From NCBI GenBank assembly GCA_030527645.1, contig JAUNAJ010000007.1:62001-126000 (forward strand): a DNA stretch of 64,000 bases. Direction: 5' to 3'. The notes under the pieces are model-generated. The model worked only from the letters and a program-made list of their open reading frames with translations, was not told the origin of the DNA and made no database searches. Every line of letters begins with the position of its first letter. The first letter of the stretch is position 1. The stretch is from Lachnospiraceae bacterium (lineage in GTDB: Bacteria > Bacillota > Clostridia > Lachnospirales > Lachnospiraceae). Positions 7,898 to 16,619 of this stretch are shown here, piece by piece. The position numbers were made by a program, and so were the translations under genes.

Positions 7898-9082
7898 ATG
7901 CGAAAGGCATTAAAAATAATTCTGGTCATTCTGCTGCTTGCTCTGCTGAGCCTGCCTGCGATTGCAGGAAGAATCTATATGGTGAGGTCAAGGTCATTGA
8001 AGGATACTTCCGAAATTGCAGAAAATGAGACAGAAGAGTCAGCGAAGGACGAGCAAATTCTTTCCGAATCGCTTCAGACAGAGGAGGTGGAATCTGCTGT
8101 ACAGGATAGTTCCATAATAAGTGAGGAAGAGGAAACGATCGCTGATTCAGAAGCTGTTTCCTCGAAAAGTGACGAGGATTCGGATAATTCTCAGCAGCCG
8201 GAATTTCTTTCCATTGTTTCTGAGGGAGAAGCGGGAAAGCGCCGCATCCTTCTTCAGAATGAGGATGCAGATACAAAGCTTGTCAGGTTTTGTGTCTGGT
8301 CTGAAACAAACAGGCAGGATGATCTGGTAACCTATACGGCGGAGAAGAATGCGGACGGTTTCTGGGAGGCTTCCTTCGATGCATCCGGTCACAAGCACAG
8401 CGGTTCCTATGCAGTAGAGGCCTATGTAAACGGACAGTTTATTGAAGAAGCGGAGTTCACGGTGGAATATGAAGAACTTGAAAATGAATGGACTTCACTG
8501 ACAGCTCAACTGGATGCAGCAAAGGAGAATGAGCAGCTGATCCTTGTACAGGCATTTGGAACAGAAGCAGAGCTTTCCATGCTGAATAAGGAGAGTGACG
8601 GAAGGTGGATCGAGATTCTGCATACTTCAGCATATGTAGGAGAAAACGGAGTAGGAGAGACCGATGAATGGAGTCACACCACACCGCCCGGCATTTACAG
8701 TTTTGGTATGGCATTCGGAATTCTGCCGGATCCCGGAACAGTATTTCCTTACACAGTGGTGGATGAGAATGACTACTGGGTAGATGATGTGAATTCTGTG
8801 TACTACAATCAGTTTGTCTCCACAGATGAAGTGGAGATGCAATGGGAATCTGCAGAACATCTGATCGAGCACGATCCATCTTATAATTACTCGTTGTCTA
8901 TAAACTACAATGCAGAGTGTGTATCAGGAGCAGGGTCGGCAATCTTTCTTCACTGTACCAGAAACATGCCAACTCTGGGCTGCGTAGCAGTGTCGGAGGA
9001 AGCAATGAGGTTTATTCTTCAGAACGTGAGAAGAGACTGCAAGATCATCATGGATAACGGGGATTTGATCAACAACTATTGA
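7898..9082 (+). CDS. Membrane-anchored L,D-transpeptidase-like (YkuD fold) protein
   Basis: A 394-residue protein with an N-terminal membrane anchor (about residues 5-24) and a long acidic, Ser/Glu-rich spacer to residue 110. A beta-rich domain (about 110-190) resembles a GBS Bsp-like or Ig-type repeat (FDASGHKHSGSYAVEAYVNG). The C-terminal YkuD-type catalytic domain carries His352 (FLHCTRN) and Cys362 (PTLGCVAVSEEAM), fitting the H...GC pattern of L,D-transpeptidases, which form 3-3 crosslinks in peptidoglycan or attach proteins to it. It starts 17 bases after the kinase stop with a GGAAGG ribosome site, so one operon is likely. Enzymatic specificity is inferred from family only. Confidence 0.85.
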   Translation: MRKALKIILVILLLALLSLPAIAGRIYMVRSRSLKDTSEIAENETEESAKDEQILSESLQTEEVESAVQDSSIISEEEETIADSEAVSSKSDEDSDNSQQPEFLSIVSEGEAGKRRILLQNEDADTKLVRFCVWSETNRQDDLVTYTAEKNADGFWEASFDASGHKHSGSYAVEAYVNGQFIEEAEFTVEYEELENEWTSLTAQLDAAKENEQLILVQAFGTEAELSMLNKESDGRWIEILHTSAYVGENGVGETDEWSHTTPPGIYSFGMAFGILPDPGTVFPYTVVDENDYWVDDVNSVYYNQFVSTDEVEMQWESAEHLIEHDPSYNYSLSINYNAECVSGAGSAIFLHCTRNMPTLGCVAVSEEAMRFILQNVRRDCKIIMDNGDLINNY

Positions 9083-9094
9083 GGGAGGCAAAAT

Positions 9095-10906
9095 ATGAGA
9101 CACTTAAGAGTAGGCAGAATTATTTCAGCTCTGCTGACAGTATGTCTGCTGCTGCTGGGATCTGCTTCTGTACTTGCTGACGACGCAGGATACGGTACGT
9201 ATGATTATCAGTCAGCGAATTATAAAGTTGTGGTATCGGCCAAGGATGGTACCGGGTATCTGTACCACAGAAGCGGTCCGAGTATGGACTACGAAATTTA
9301 CTGTAATATTTATGACGGAACAGTGCTGGAGATAAAGGGAACCTCTCTGGATCCCGGCGGCGGGTTCCGGTGGGGAAACACCTATTACAACGGCAAATGG
9401 GGCTGGGTGTCACTGAAACATGTGGATGAATACGTGGAAAACTCTGTTTACAGCGGCTCCGGGACAGCTGTTGATCGGGATGTAGTGGTGCAGCCGGTGG
9501 ATGGCACCGACTATCTGTATCTGCGTTCCGGTCCGAGCATGGATTATCAGATCTACTGTAATATCTACGAGGGAGAAGTGCTGCATATAACCGGTGAGGC
9601 TTCAGATCCCGGCGGACAGTTTGTCTGGGGAAAAACTGTCTACAACGGGCAGTCAGGCTGGGTATCCCTGAAGCAGACGGTGACGAAGGAGGCCTATGAT
9701 CAAGCCCATGCTACACCTGCTCCTACACCTACAGCTGCTCCAACACCCACACAAACACCAACTCCAACCGCCACACCTACACCTACTCCGAAACCAACTG
9801 AGGCACCGACTCCCGAACCGACCGCGGAGCCAACAGCAGTACCGGTTCCGCAGGCATCGGTGGACAGTGAAGAAATCCTTCAGGACGGACTGGAGATACG
9901 GCTGGAAACAGACAGAAATAAATACGACAGCGGTGAAAAAATTGAGTCTACTCTTTCTGTAAGAAATACAAATGATACTGCAGTGGAAAATCTGCATCTG
10001 AAACAGGTGATCCCGGAGGGCTATGTGCTTACAGATGATCAATCCGCATCCATGCAGATGGCAGCACTGGAACCGGGCGAGACCATTGAACTGACAGTAG
10101 TTCTCCAGGATGAAAATGCAAAAGGTTCCATACCGGCGGTATTGATCCTGCTTGTGATCCTGCTGGTAGTGCTGATCATTGCAATTGTCGGAGTTGTCTT
10201 CTTTGCAATACAGACAGGCAAAAGAAATTCCTACGACAGGCTGCAGTCGCTCCTCCTTTGCATTACCCTGGGAGCTGCATTAGCCTCTGCAGGAGCGGTG
10301 GAGACCTACGCATCGGACAATAATGTTGCATCAGGAATTGTGACAAAAGTAATCTCTATTGACGGAGTTCAGGTTTCTATCAGAGGTAATGTCACCTACA
10401 CAAAGACCGATGCTGTTTCCTCTGAAGAAAATCTGGGAGACTATGCGGCTTATCTGGAGGAACAGACATACGAGAAGAAGTGGAAATGGGAGGATGCGCC
10501 TGCTGAATCCTATGCACTGATCGATCTGGATCAGGACGGATCAGAGGAATTACTGATCAGCAGTGCCGTACAGAATGACACCAGATATTTCTCCGTTTAC
10601 TGTTCTGAGAGCGGTAAAGTAAAGAAGATCAAGAATTGTACGGCTGCGGGAACAATCGCATATGCTGATGCCTATAAGGCTTTGGTTTTTGCCGCAGCAG
10701 ACAGCGATTCCGGTGAAACCGGAGCGGGATATTACGTGAAATCCGGGACAGAGCTTCAGAAGCTTGGCAATATCTGGTATTACCGGGACAAGGATGGTGA
10801 AAATGTGATCGGAAGCTCCCTGGACGGATCCGATCAGGAAATCACAGAAGAAGAATATATTGCCTTAACGGAGGATCAGGAAGAATTAACCTTTTATCCA
10901 TTGTAA
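9095..10906 (+). CDS. Secreted/membrane protein with two bacterial SH3 domains
   Basis: A 603-residue protein with an N-terminal signal peptide (residues 1-28, ASVLADD). Two bacterial SH3 domains follow (about 48-115 and 128-195; both contain SGPSMDY), then a Pro/Thr-rich linker (205-250) and a CARDB/DUF11-like beta domain (255-345). Hydrophobic segments lie at about 348-371 and 385-405 with a short TGKRNSYDR turn between them, so the C-terminal part should also be outside. It contains an EF-hand-like strand (DLDQDGSEELLI, about 485) found in many secreted Clostridia proteins. SH3b domains commonly bind peptidoglycan. It starts 12 bases after the transpeptidase gene with GAGGGAGG, and probably works with the kinases at the wall. 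Confidence 0.85.
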   Translation: MRHLRVGRIISALLTVCLLLLGSASVLADDAGYGTYDYQSANYKVVVSAKDGTGYLYHRSGPSMDYEIYCNIYDGTVLEIKGTSLDPGGGFRWGNTYYNGKWGWVSLKHVDEYVENSVYSGSGTAVDRDVVVQPVDGTDYLYLRSGPSMDYQIYCNIYEGEVLHITGEASDPGGQFVWGKTVYNGQSGWVSLKQTVTKEAYDQAHATPAPTPTAAPTPTQTPTPTATPTPTPKPTEAPTPEPTAEPTAVPVPQASVDSEEILQDGLEIRLETDRNKYDSGEKIESTLSVRNTNDTAVENLHLKQVIPEGYVLTDDQSASMQMAALEPGETIELTVVLQDENAKGSIPAVLILLVILLVVLIIAIVGVVFFAIQTGKRNSYDRLQSLLLCITLGAALASAGAVETYASDNNVASGIVTKVISIDGVQVSIRGNVTYTKTDAVSSEENLGDYAAYLEEQTYEKKWKWEDAPAESYALIDLDQDGSEELLISSAVQNDTRYFSVYCSESGKVKKIKNCTAAGTIAYADAYKALVFAAADSDSGETGAGYYVKSGTELQKLGNIWYYRDKDGENVIGSSLDGSDQEITEEEYIALTEDQEELTFYPL

Positions 10907-10999
10907 CAATGCAGACTGATCAGACAGATCGAGTGCCTGCATGGAGCTGCCGGATAAAAACAGTTCAGAAAATCCTATGAAGGTATTCGGGAGGATGTT

Positions 11000-11743
11000 A
11001 TGCATTATACAATACGATATGCCTGTCTGAGTCATGTTGGCAATATTCGAAGAATCAATCAGGACAATTTTTTATGTAATGGAATGATTCTGGAGAATCC
11101 CGGTGATCCTGCAGCAATGGCCGGTACGGCAGCATCAACAGAGGATCCGGCCTTCGGGATCTTTGACGGCATGGGAGGAGAAGAATGCGGAGAAATCGCA
11201 TCCCGCATTGCAGCGGAAACTGCAGATTCATTTGTATTCAGCCGTCCGTCGGAGGAACTGGCAGATTTCTGTTTTGATGCGAATGCAGAAATCTGTGAAT
11301 TTGCTGACCGCAACGGAATTGCCTCTATGGGAACAACTGCAGCTCTTATAGTGTTCGGCAGAAAGAGGATTACTGTCTGCAATATTGGGGACAGCCGTAT
11401 TTACCGGTTTAGTAAAGGGGAACTGACCAGGATTTCAGTGGATCACGTAGTGAACGTCTACGGAAGCGGCAGGAAACCGCCTCTTTCACAGAATCTGGGA
11501 ATTCCGGAGGAGGAGATGATCCTGGAACCGTATCTTGCAGAAGGAAAGTATTCTGATAAGGATCGGTATCTGCTCTGTTCTGATGGCTTAACCGATATGG
11601 TTACTGAGGAAGAAATAGCTTTGATTCTTCAGGCAGCTGAAGTTGAGAGGGCAGCCGCCGGTCTGCTGGAGAGAGCGCTGAAAAACGGGGGTCGGGACAA
11701 TATCACGATTATCCTCTGCAGTGTTCACAGGGCATTGTTCTGA
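11000..11743 (+). CDS. PP2C-type serine/threonine phosphatase, second copy
   Basis: A 247-residue soluble PPM phosphatase. Motifs are GNIRRINQDN, FDGMGG (Asp56), GTTAALIVFG, CNIGDSRIYRFSKG, CSDGLTDMV (Asp195) and GRDNITII (Asp233). GGAGG lies 7 bases before the ATG. It lacks the basic insert of the first copy. It is followed 75 bases later by the second kinase, repeating the phosphatase-kinase order. The pair of modules looks like a duplication that has diverged. An independent promoter in the 93-base gap before it is not evident. Confidence 0.93.
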   Translation: MHYTIRYACLSHVGNIRRINQDNFLCNGMILENPGDPAAMAGTAASTEDPAFGIFDGMGGEECGEIASRIAAETADSFVFSRPSEELADFCFDANAEICEFADRNGIASMGTTAALIVFGRKRITVCNIGDSRIYRFSKGELTRISVDHVVNVYGSGRKPPLSQNLGIPEEEMILEPYLAEGKYSDKDRYLLCSDGLTDMVTEEEIALILQAAEVERAAAGLLERALKNGGRDNITIILCSVHRALF

Positions 11744-11818
11744 TACATACAAGCAGGACACAAAGAATTACAGCATTCAGAAACTTCTGAATCGATAACA
11801 AGAACAGAAAGAGGTACT

Positions 11819-13360
11819 ATGTTTTCACCGGAAGCATTAAAAAAGATCTGGCCGGAATGGGAATTGGAAGGAAATCCTATCGGCAGGGGATCTTACGGAG
11901 TTGTATATAAGGCTGTGCGAAGAACTGCAACATTTGAAAGTCGTGCAGCGATCAAAATCATATCAATACCATCAAATTCTGCTGAGATTGATTCACTTCA
12001 TTCAGAAGGATTTGATGCTGATTCTACGCGGAAATATCTGCAGGAAATTGTCAGCGATTATGTGGCAGAGATTGAACTGATGGAGTCTTTGAAAACAGCT
12101 AAGAATATTGTATCCATTGAAGATTTTCAAGTCGTTGAGAGGGAAGGATCCATAGGCTGGGATATATATATCCGAATGGAACTTCTGGAATCTCTCGGTA
12201 ATTACTGGCGTACAAGACAGCTTACGGAAAAGGATGTGATCAAGCTTGGTCGTGATATTTGTGAAGCGTTAAAAATCTGTGAAAAGACCGGGATCATGCA
12301 CAGAGATATTAAACCGGAGAATATTCTGGTGAATGAATTCGGAGATTTTAAACTGGGAGATTTTGGTATTGCCCGGAAAATGGATCTGCTCAGCCATGGT
12401 CTTTCTAAAAAGGGAACACCGAACTATATGGCACCGGAGGTTGCGACCGGCCTGGTCTATGACAACAGGGCAGATCTGTATTCTCTCGGTATCGTACTGT
12501 ATTATCTTCTGAATGAAGGAAGACTTCCGTTTCTGGAAGCAGCGGATCAGCTGAGTCCGGCAGCCCGCGGCAGAGCAATTGACAGAAGAATGCGGGGAGA
12601 GAAGCTTCTTCCTCCGAGCGGGGCATCCGGGGCAATGGCGGATCTGGTCCTGCGGGCATGCGCATATGATCCGAATCAGCGATTTGCCTCTGCTGAGGAG
12701 ATGGATGCAGCGCTGCGTGCAGTTGAGCAGGGGACATATCTTACTTTTGAGGATCCGGATGCAACAGTTTCTCTGAGAAGGCCGGATATGAACAGGGAAG
12801 AAGAAAGCAGAGCTGCGACAACTGACGATACGATTCAGGTAAAGAAAAAAAGTTCTCCTTTCGTAATCGCTGCCTTCGTCTTTCTGGCATTGCTTCTCTG
12901 CTCCCCGGCAATTGCGGCAATTGTCATGCACTTCAGCAATGAGGAACAGGTCGATACATCCGGCTATCTGCTGGAACTGATGCAGCCTTCCCGCCGTCCG
13001 GACTCTTATACGGCTAAATCAACTCTCAAAATGAGCGGTGAGAATTATTATAATGGATTTACCTGTCTTGGAAACGGAGGAGATGCGCTGGGGACAAGAA
13101 CGTATTTTGATCTTGAAGGAGAGTTCACGACTTTATCCTTTACAGCCGGAATTGCAGAGGATGTGGGAAAAACTGTTACTTTCACACTGTATGCAGACGG
13201 GACTCGTATTTACTACTTCAGTATGGAAAGCGGAACACTGCCTACGGATCATACAGTAAGCATTGACAATTGTGAGCAGTTGATGATCTCTGTTTATGAT
13301 GGAAGTCAGACAGAGGATGCTTCCGGAGTATATGTATTGACTGAGCTCATTGTAGAATAA
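11819..13360 (+). CDS. Transmembrane Hanks-type Ser/Thr kinase with an NPCBM-like ectodomain
   Basis: A 513-residue kinase. The kinase domain (about 10-290) has IGRGSYGVVY, Lys46, HRDIKPEN with Asp163, DFG with Asp181 and GTPNYMAPE. These numbers equal those of the kinase at 5613, so the domains are close paralogs. One DPDATVSLRR motif (Thr316) replaces the three TVR motifs of the first kinase, and the 12-residue repeats are absent. One TM spans about 348-371. The ectodomain (about 380-513) resembles NPCBM/NEW2 domains (NGFTCLGNGGDALGTRTYFD), which bind carbohydrate. Different ectodomains suggest different ligands. The EFR1 gene starts 11 bases after the stop, probably by read-through. Confidence 0.92.
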   Translation: MFSPEALKKIWPEWELEGNPIGRGSYGVVYKAVRRTATFESRAAIKIISIPSNSAEIDSLHSEGFDADSTRKYLQEIVSDYVAEIELMESLKTAKNIVSIEDFQVVEREGSIGWDIYIRMELLESLGNYWRTRQLTEKDVIKLGRDICEALKICEKTGIMHRDIKPENILVNEFGDFKLGDFGIARKMDLLSHGLSKKGTPNYMAPEVATGLVYDNRADLYSLGIVLYYLLNEGRLPFLEAADQLSPAARGRAIDRRMRGEKLLPPSGASGAMADLVLRACAYDPNQRFASAEEMDAALRAVEQGTYLTFEDPDATVSLRRPDMNREEESRAATTDDTIQVKKKSSPFVIAAFVFLALLLCSPAIAAIVMHFSNEEQVDTSGYLLELMQPSRRPDSYTAKSTLKMSGENYYNGFTCLGNGGDALGTRTYFDLEGEFTTLSFTAGIAEDVGKTVTFTLYADGTRIYYFSMESGTLPTDHTVSIDNCEQLMISVYDGSQTEDASGVYVLTELIVE

Positions 13361-13371
13361 GGAGAAACAGT

Positions 13372-14124
13372 ATGATTTTTTATTTCAGCGGTACAGGCAA
13401 TTCTCTCGATGCAGCCATGCGCATACAGAAAGAGGATGAGATCCTGTACAATATTACAGATTGTATATGGGAAAAGAAATTTTTCTATGAGATCAGAGAG
13501 AGGGAGAGCGTAGGCTTTGTGTTCCCGGTGTATTTCGGAGGACTTCCCAGCATCGTACACGCCTTTCTCTCTCAGGTGAAATTCAGCAGAACTCCGATTT
13601 ACACCTATGCAGTTCTTACCTGCGGAGGAAGTGCTGCCGGAGCCGGACATATGACAGCACGAACGCTGGAGAAGAACGGACTAAAGCTGGATGCTGCATG
13701 GACGGTTGTGATGCCGGATAACTACATTCTTCTGTATGAGCCGGATACAGAGGAGGAGAAGATGGCTGCACTTGACAAGGCTGCACCGGTTCTGGAGGAT
13801 ATCCGGATGAAGGTGGAAAACAGGATTCTCAATGATACAAGAGGCAGCGGCAAGGGCAGAGTGCTCACTGCTGCTATGTATCCACTGTATGCACACGGAA
13901 GAAAAACGAAAAAATTCTGGACGGATCATCAGTGTGTGGGCTGCGGTACCTGCGTGGGACGATGTCCGGCAAAAGCAATGATCATGGAGAGCGGACGTCC
14001 AAAATGGGTGAAGGAACGCTGTATCCACTGCATGGCCTGCATCCGCTGCGGAGCGGTTCAGTACGGAAAGAAGACCGTGGGACGATACCGTTATAAAAAC
14101 CCGGTACTGAAAAAATGTCATTAA
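13372..14124 (+). CDS. EFR1-family flavodoxin/ferredoxin fusion
   Basis: A 250-residue cytoplasmic electron-transfer protein. The N-terminal flavodoxin-like part opens with FYFSGTGNS (FMN phosphate loop, residues 3-11) and FPVYFGGLP. The C-terminal ferredoxin part has one normal cluster motif (CVGCGTCVGRCP, about 183-194). The second, CIHCMACIRCG, has spacing C-x2-C-x2-C-x2-C and lacks the usual Pro; family members normally have C-x2-C-x2-C-x3-CP. It overlaps the following transporter by 10 bases, and follows the second kinase closely. The redox partner is unknown. Confidence 0.88.
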   Translation: MIFYFSGTGNSLDAAMRIQKEDEILYNITDCIWEKKFFYEIRERESVGFVFPVYFGGLPSIVHAFLSQVKFSRTPIYTYAVLTCGGSAAGAGHMTARTLEKNGLKLDAAWTVVMPDNYILLYEPDTEEEKMAALDKAAPVLEDIRMKVENRILNDTRGSGKGRVLTAAMYPLYAHGRKTKKFWTDHQCVGCGTCVGRCPAKAMIMESGRPKWVKERCIHCMACIRCGAVQYGKKTVGRYRYKNPVLKKCH

Positions 14125-15212
14125 GCAGGGAAAGGCGGCGGCTGCCTCTATATACGCTGATGCATTTTCTGGTAGATCTGACCTGTATCTACCGGCTGTA
14201 TGCTCAGGTTATGCCTATTAGCGGAGGGCATGAGCACTGGATCCTCCTGGTGCTGCTGTACAATTTTACTGCCTTTGCACTGCCGGGACTGATCGGTCTG
14301 CTCGCAGATCTTACTGATACGGATGATTCTATGGCTGCCCTGGGCTGTCTGCTTGCGGCACTTCCTGCTTTTCTGAGTAGATGGGGGCTTTTGACCGTGC
14401 TCTGTCAGGGCGTTGGAAACGGTTTGTTCCATGTAGGCGCCGGAAGAAAGATACTGATGGAATCCCGTGGGCGGTATGCGGACTCCGGAATCTTTATCAG
14501 CTCCGGTGCAATGGGAGTGTTTCTGGGAACACTCTGGAGAACAGAATATAATCGCATGTTTTTGCTGGGTCTGGCAGCAGCGCTGCTGGTCTGTGCAGGC
14601 ATTCTGATTGCTTTTACACTTCGGAAAAGGAAGATGGCAGGAGGGGCAGGTTCTCATTCTTTCCTGGCATTTTCTGCGGTGGAGGGAGAGGAAAGTCTGC
14701 AGGTGGATTTTCTGACATTGTCAGCCATCCTGATCCTTCTGGTGGTGATCCTGCGCTCCTTTTACGGGAAATCTGTCAGCTATGACTGGAAGGATACGGT
14801 TTTGAAGAGTTTTCTCTTTGTGGTCTGTATTGTGCTGGGTAAAGCTCTGGGAGGCATCATTGCAGACCGATGGGGAGCAGCTTTCGCTTCTGTACTTTCA
14901 CTTGGAGGTGCAGCTGTGACAGTGCTGTTTTCCGCTCATAGTCCGTTGATGGGGTGTCTGTCCATCCTGCTGTTCAATATGACCATGCCCCTGACACTGA
15001 CGCTGCTGGCGAACTGCTGGAAGGGCTATCCTGGGTTCGCCTTTGGCATGCTGATGCTTGCGCTGTTTTTGGGAACACTTCCTGATCTGCTCCTGCATGA
15101 TGTGTCCCTGCCGGTATGGGCACTTTGCCTTGCAGCCCTGCTGTCCCTTGCCTGTCTTTTGATGGCTGTATTCAGAGTTGATAAAAAAATCACTGAGAGG
15201 GAGACATTATGA
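14115..15212 (+). CDS. MFS-like multi-pass membrane protein
   Basis: A 365-residue hydrophobic protein with about ten to twelve TM segments. The spacing (long helices with a central cytoplasmic loop about 175-205) and motifs such as GLIGLLADLTD and GKALGGIIADRWG (an MFS motif-A-like loop, about 240) suggest a major facilitator type transporter. It begins inside the EFR1 gene and overlaps the following small gene by 4 bases (ATGA), so translation is coupled. The transported compound is unknown. Confidence 0.7.
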   Translation: MSLSRERRRLPLYTLMHFLVDLTCIYRLYAQVMPISGGHEHWILLVLLYNFTAFALPGLIGLLADLTDTDDSMAALGCLLAALPAFLSRWGLLTVLCQGVGNGLFHVGAGRKILMESRGRYADSGIFISSGAMGVFLGTLWRTEYNRMFLLGLAAALLVCAGILIAFTLRKRKMAGGAGSHSFLAFSAVEGEESLQVDFLTLSAILILLVVILRSFYGKSVSYDWKDTVLKSFLFVVCIVLGKALGGIIADRWGAAFASVLSLGGAAVTVLFSAHSPLMGCLSILLFNMTMPLTLTLLANCWKGYPGFAFGMLMLALFLGTLPDLLLHDVSLPVWALCLAALLSLACLLMAVFRVDKKITERETL

Positions 15213-15577
15213 GTCCATACTTCGTTATCCTTCGGGCATGGCTGATTACTCTGGTCTATGAGAATGCAGTGGCTGCACTTTGGGGCCTGCGGGAAAAGAG
15301 AGCATATCTGGTTGTCTTCCTGGTAAATACCCTTACGAATCCGCTTCTGAACGTCCTTCTTCGTCAGATAGGACAGCACTATTCATATGACAGTTACAGA
15401 CTGGCAGTTCCTGTTCTGGAAGTGCTGATCTGGGCAGCAGAGGGATTCCTGTTCCGAAGATTTCTTCCTGAAATTCGTCATCCCTTCCTGTTTTCGCTTA
15501 GTTTGAACGCTGCTTCGTATCTGTTTGGCGGAGAAACGGAGCTGCTGCTCAGAAGGCTGCAGTCAGGTGTAAAGTAA
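15209..15577 (+). CDS. Small membrane protein of unknown function
   Basis: A 122-residue protein with about three hydrophobic segments and an N-terminal Arg/Lys-containing loop (WGLREKRAYLVVF). It is translationally coupled to the preceding transporter (ATGA overlap) and followed by a terminator, so it is the last gene of the EFR1-transporter unit. No family is recognised; it could be a subunit or accessory to the transporter. Confidence 0.7.
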   Translation: MSPYFVILRAWLITLVYENAVAALWGLREKRAYLVVFLVNTLTNPLLNVLLRQIGQHYSYDSYRLAVPVLEVLIWAAEGFLFRRFLPEIRHPFLFSLSLNAASYLFGGETELLLRRLQSGVK

Positions 15578-15583
15578 AAAAAG

Positions 15584-15621
15584 GGTATCCGGAAAAACAC
15601 AATTGTTTTTTCGGATACCTC
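15584..15621 (+). terminator. Terminator after the EFR1-transporter unit
   Basis: GTATCCGGAAAAACA pairs with TGTTTTTTCGGATAC across a 4-base loop, followed by a short T-rich tail. The stem starts about 8 bases after the last gene's stop codon. Confidence 0.8.
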
Positions 15622-15813
15622 TTTACTTCTGGGATTTCCTGCTTTACACTGAACTCGGTTGTTAAAAGTTTGTGAATCTGTCTGAAAAGGAGACTGCAGC
15701 AGTGGCAGCTTCTATTTCAAGTTTTTCAATCCGGATCCATGACAGTTCAGAAACGAAAACCGGGAACATACAGTGTATCCCTTAATGGGAACATGAGTAG
15801 GAGGTAATTGAAT

Positions 15814-16419
15814 ATGGTAGCAACAAGATCTAAGGTTCTCTGTATGACAGAACTGTCTCTTCTGACTGCGATTATTTTTCTGATGGCATTTACGCCGCTG
15901 GGATATCTTCGTGTCGGTGCAGTGGAGATTACATTCATTGTAGTGCCCGTGGCGGTGGGAGCGGTTCTTCTTGGTGCAAAGGCAGGCGCATTCCTGGGCT
16001 TTGCATTTGGTGTGACAAGCTTCATGCAGTGCTTTGGCATGAGTGCCTTCGGTACTCTGCTTTTCAGTGCAAAGCCGCTTGCAACGGCATTCTGCTGCAT
16101 TGTGCCGCGGGTGATGGTCGGTCTGGTGCCGGCACTTCTCTATCAGTGGCTCAGCCGTCATGTGAAGAGAAAATCCCTGGCAACAGCAGTGTCCTGCGTT
16201 CTGGCCCCTATCACAAACACAGTGCTGTATCTCGGATGCATGGTTCTGTTTTTTCAGGACTATCTGTCCGATGCTTACGGTTACACCGGAAGAGGCGGAC
16301 TGTTCTTTCTGGGATGGCTTCTAGCACTGGTGGCAGTGAATGCTGTATTAGAGGCTGCAAGCTGTCTGTTCGTGGGAACAGCTATTACTGAAACGCTTCA
16401 GAAAACCCTGAACCGCTAA
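15814..16419 (+). CDS. ECF transporter substrate-binding (S) component
   Basis: A 201-residue protein with six hydrophobic segments, typical of S components that bind a vitamin and dock on the shared EcfAAT module. The ATG at 15814 is preferred to a TTG at 15808 because AGGAGG lies 9 bases upstream. The sequence shows FTPLGYLRVGAVEITFIVVPVAVGAVLLG as in many Lachnospiraceae S components. Substrate is not readable, but a pantothenate symporter lies 1.5 kb downstream. The 190-base leader shows no riboswitch that I recognise. Confidence 0.85.
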   Translation: MVATRSKVLCMTELSLLTAIIFLMAFTPLGYLRVGAVEITFIVVPVAVGAVLLGAKAGAFLGFAFGVTSFMQCFGMSAFGTLLFSAKPLATAFCCIVPRVMVGLVPALLYQWLSRHVKRKSLATAVSCVLAPITNTVLYLGCMVLFFQDYLSDAYGYTGRGGLFFLGWLLALVAVNAVLEAASCLFVGTAITETLQKTLNR

Positions 16420-16452
16420 TAAGAGATGTGGAGATCTTTTTGAACGTGAATC

Positions 16453-16493
16453 CGCCTGCGGTGCTTCTCTGAAAGTTCCGCAGGCGCTTTTTT
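16453..16493 (+). terminator. Terminator after the ECF S component
   Basis: CGCCTGCGG at 16453-16461 pairs perfectly with CCGCAGGCG at 16478-16486, followed by a six-T tail. Confidence 0.9.
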
Positions 16494-16496
16494 CAT

Positions 16497-16565
16497 ATTT
16501 ACGCGAACAACGAGCCATGCAGCCATGCTTACATGCTTGCATGTCCATATGGCGGCTGTCGTTAA
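16497..16565. repeat. Intergenic palindromic repeat, copy related to 60152
   Basis: Bases 16497-16528 match 60152-60183 at 27 of 32 positions. In this copy an ACATGC/GCATGT palindrome (16531-16544) follows, and the right end (GGCGGCTGTCGT) is partly complementary to the left end. It looks like a small interspersed palindrome, not a gene. Confidence 0.6.
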
Positions 16566-16619
16566 AACTTGAGAAACACGCAAAGCCTGTTTCTCATAGT
16601 TATTGAGAGGAAAAAAATC

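Noticed and set aside
9690..9850. Repeated ACACCTAC-type bases, possible CRISPR-like or microsatellite array
   Set aside because: It is the in-frame Pro/Thr linker of the SH3 protein; no spacer-repeat structure.
15622..15813. Possible vitamin riboswitch before the ECF S component
   Set aside because: I could not match TPP, cobalamin, FMN or other core motifs; left as unassigned leader.
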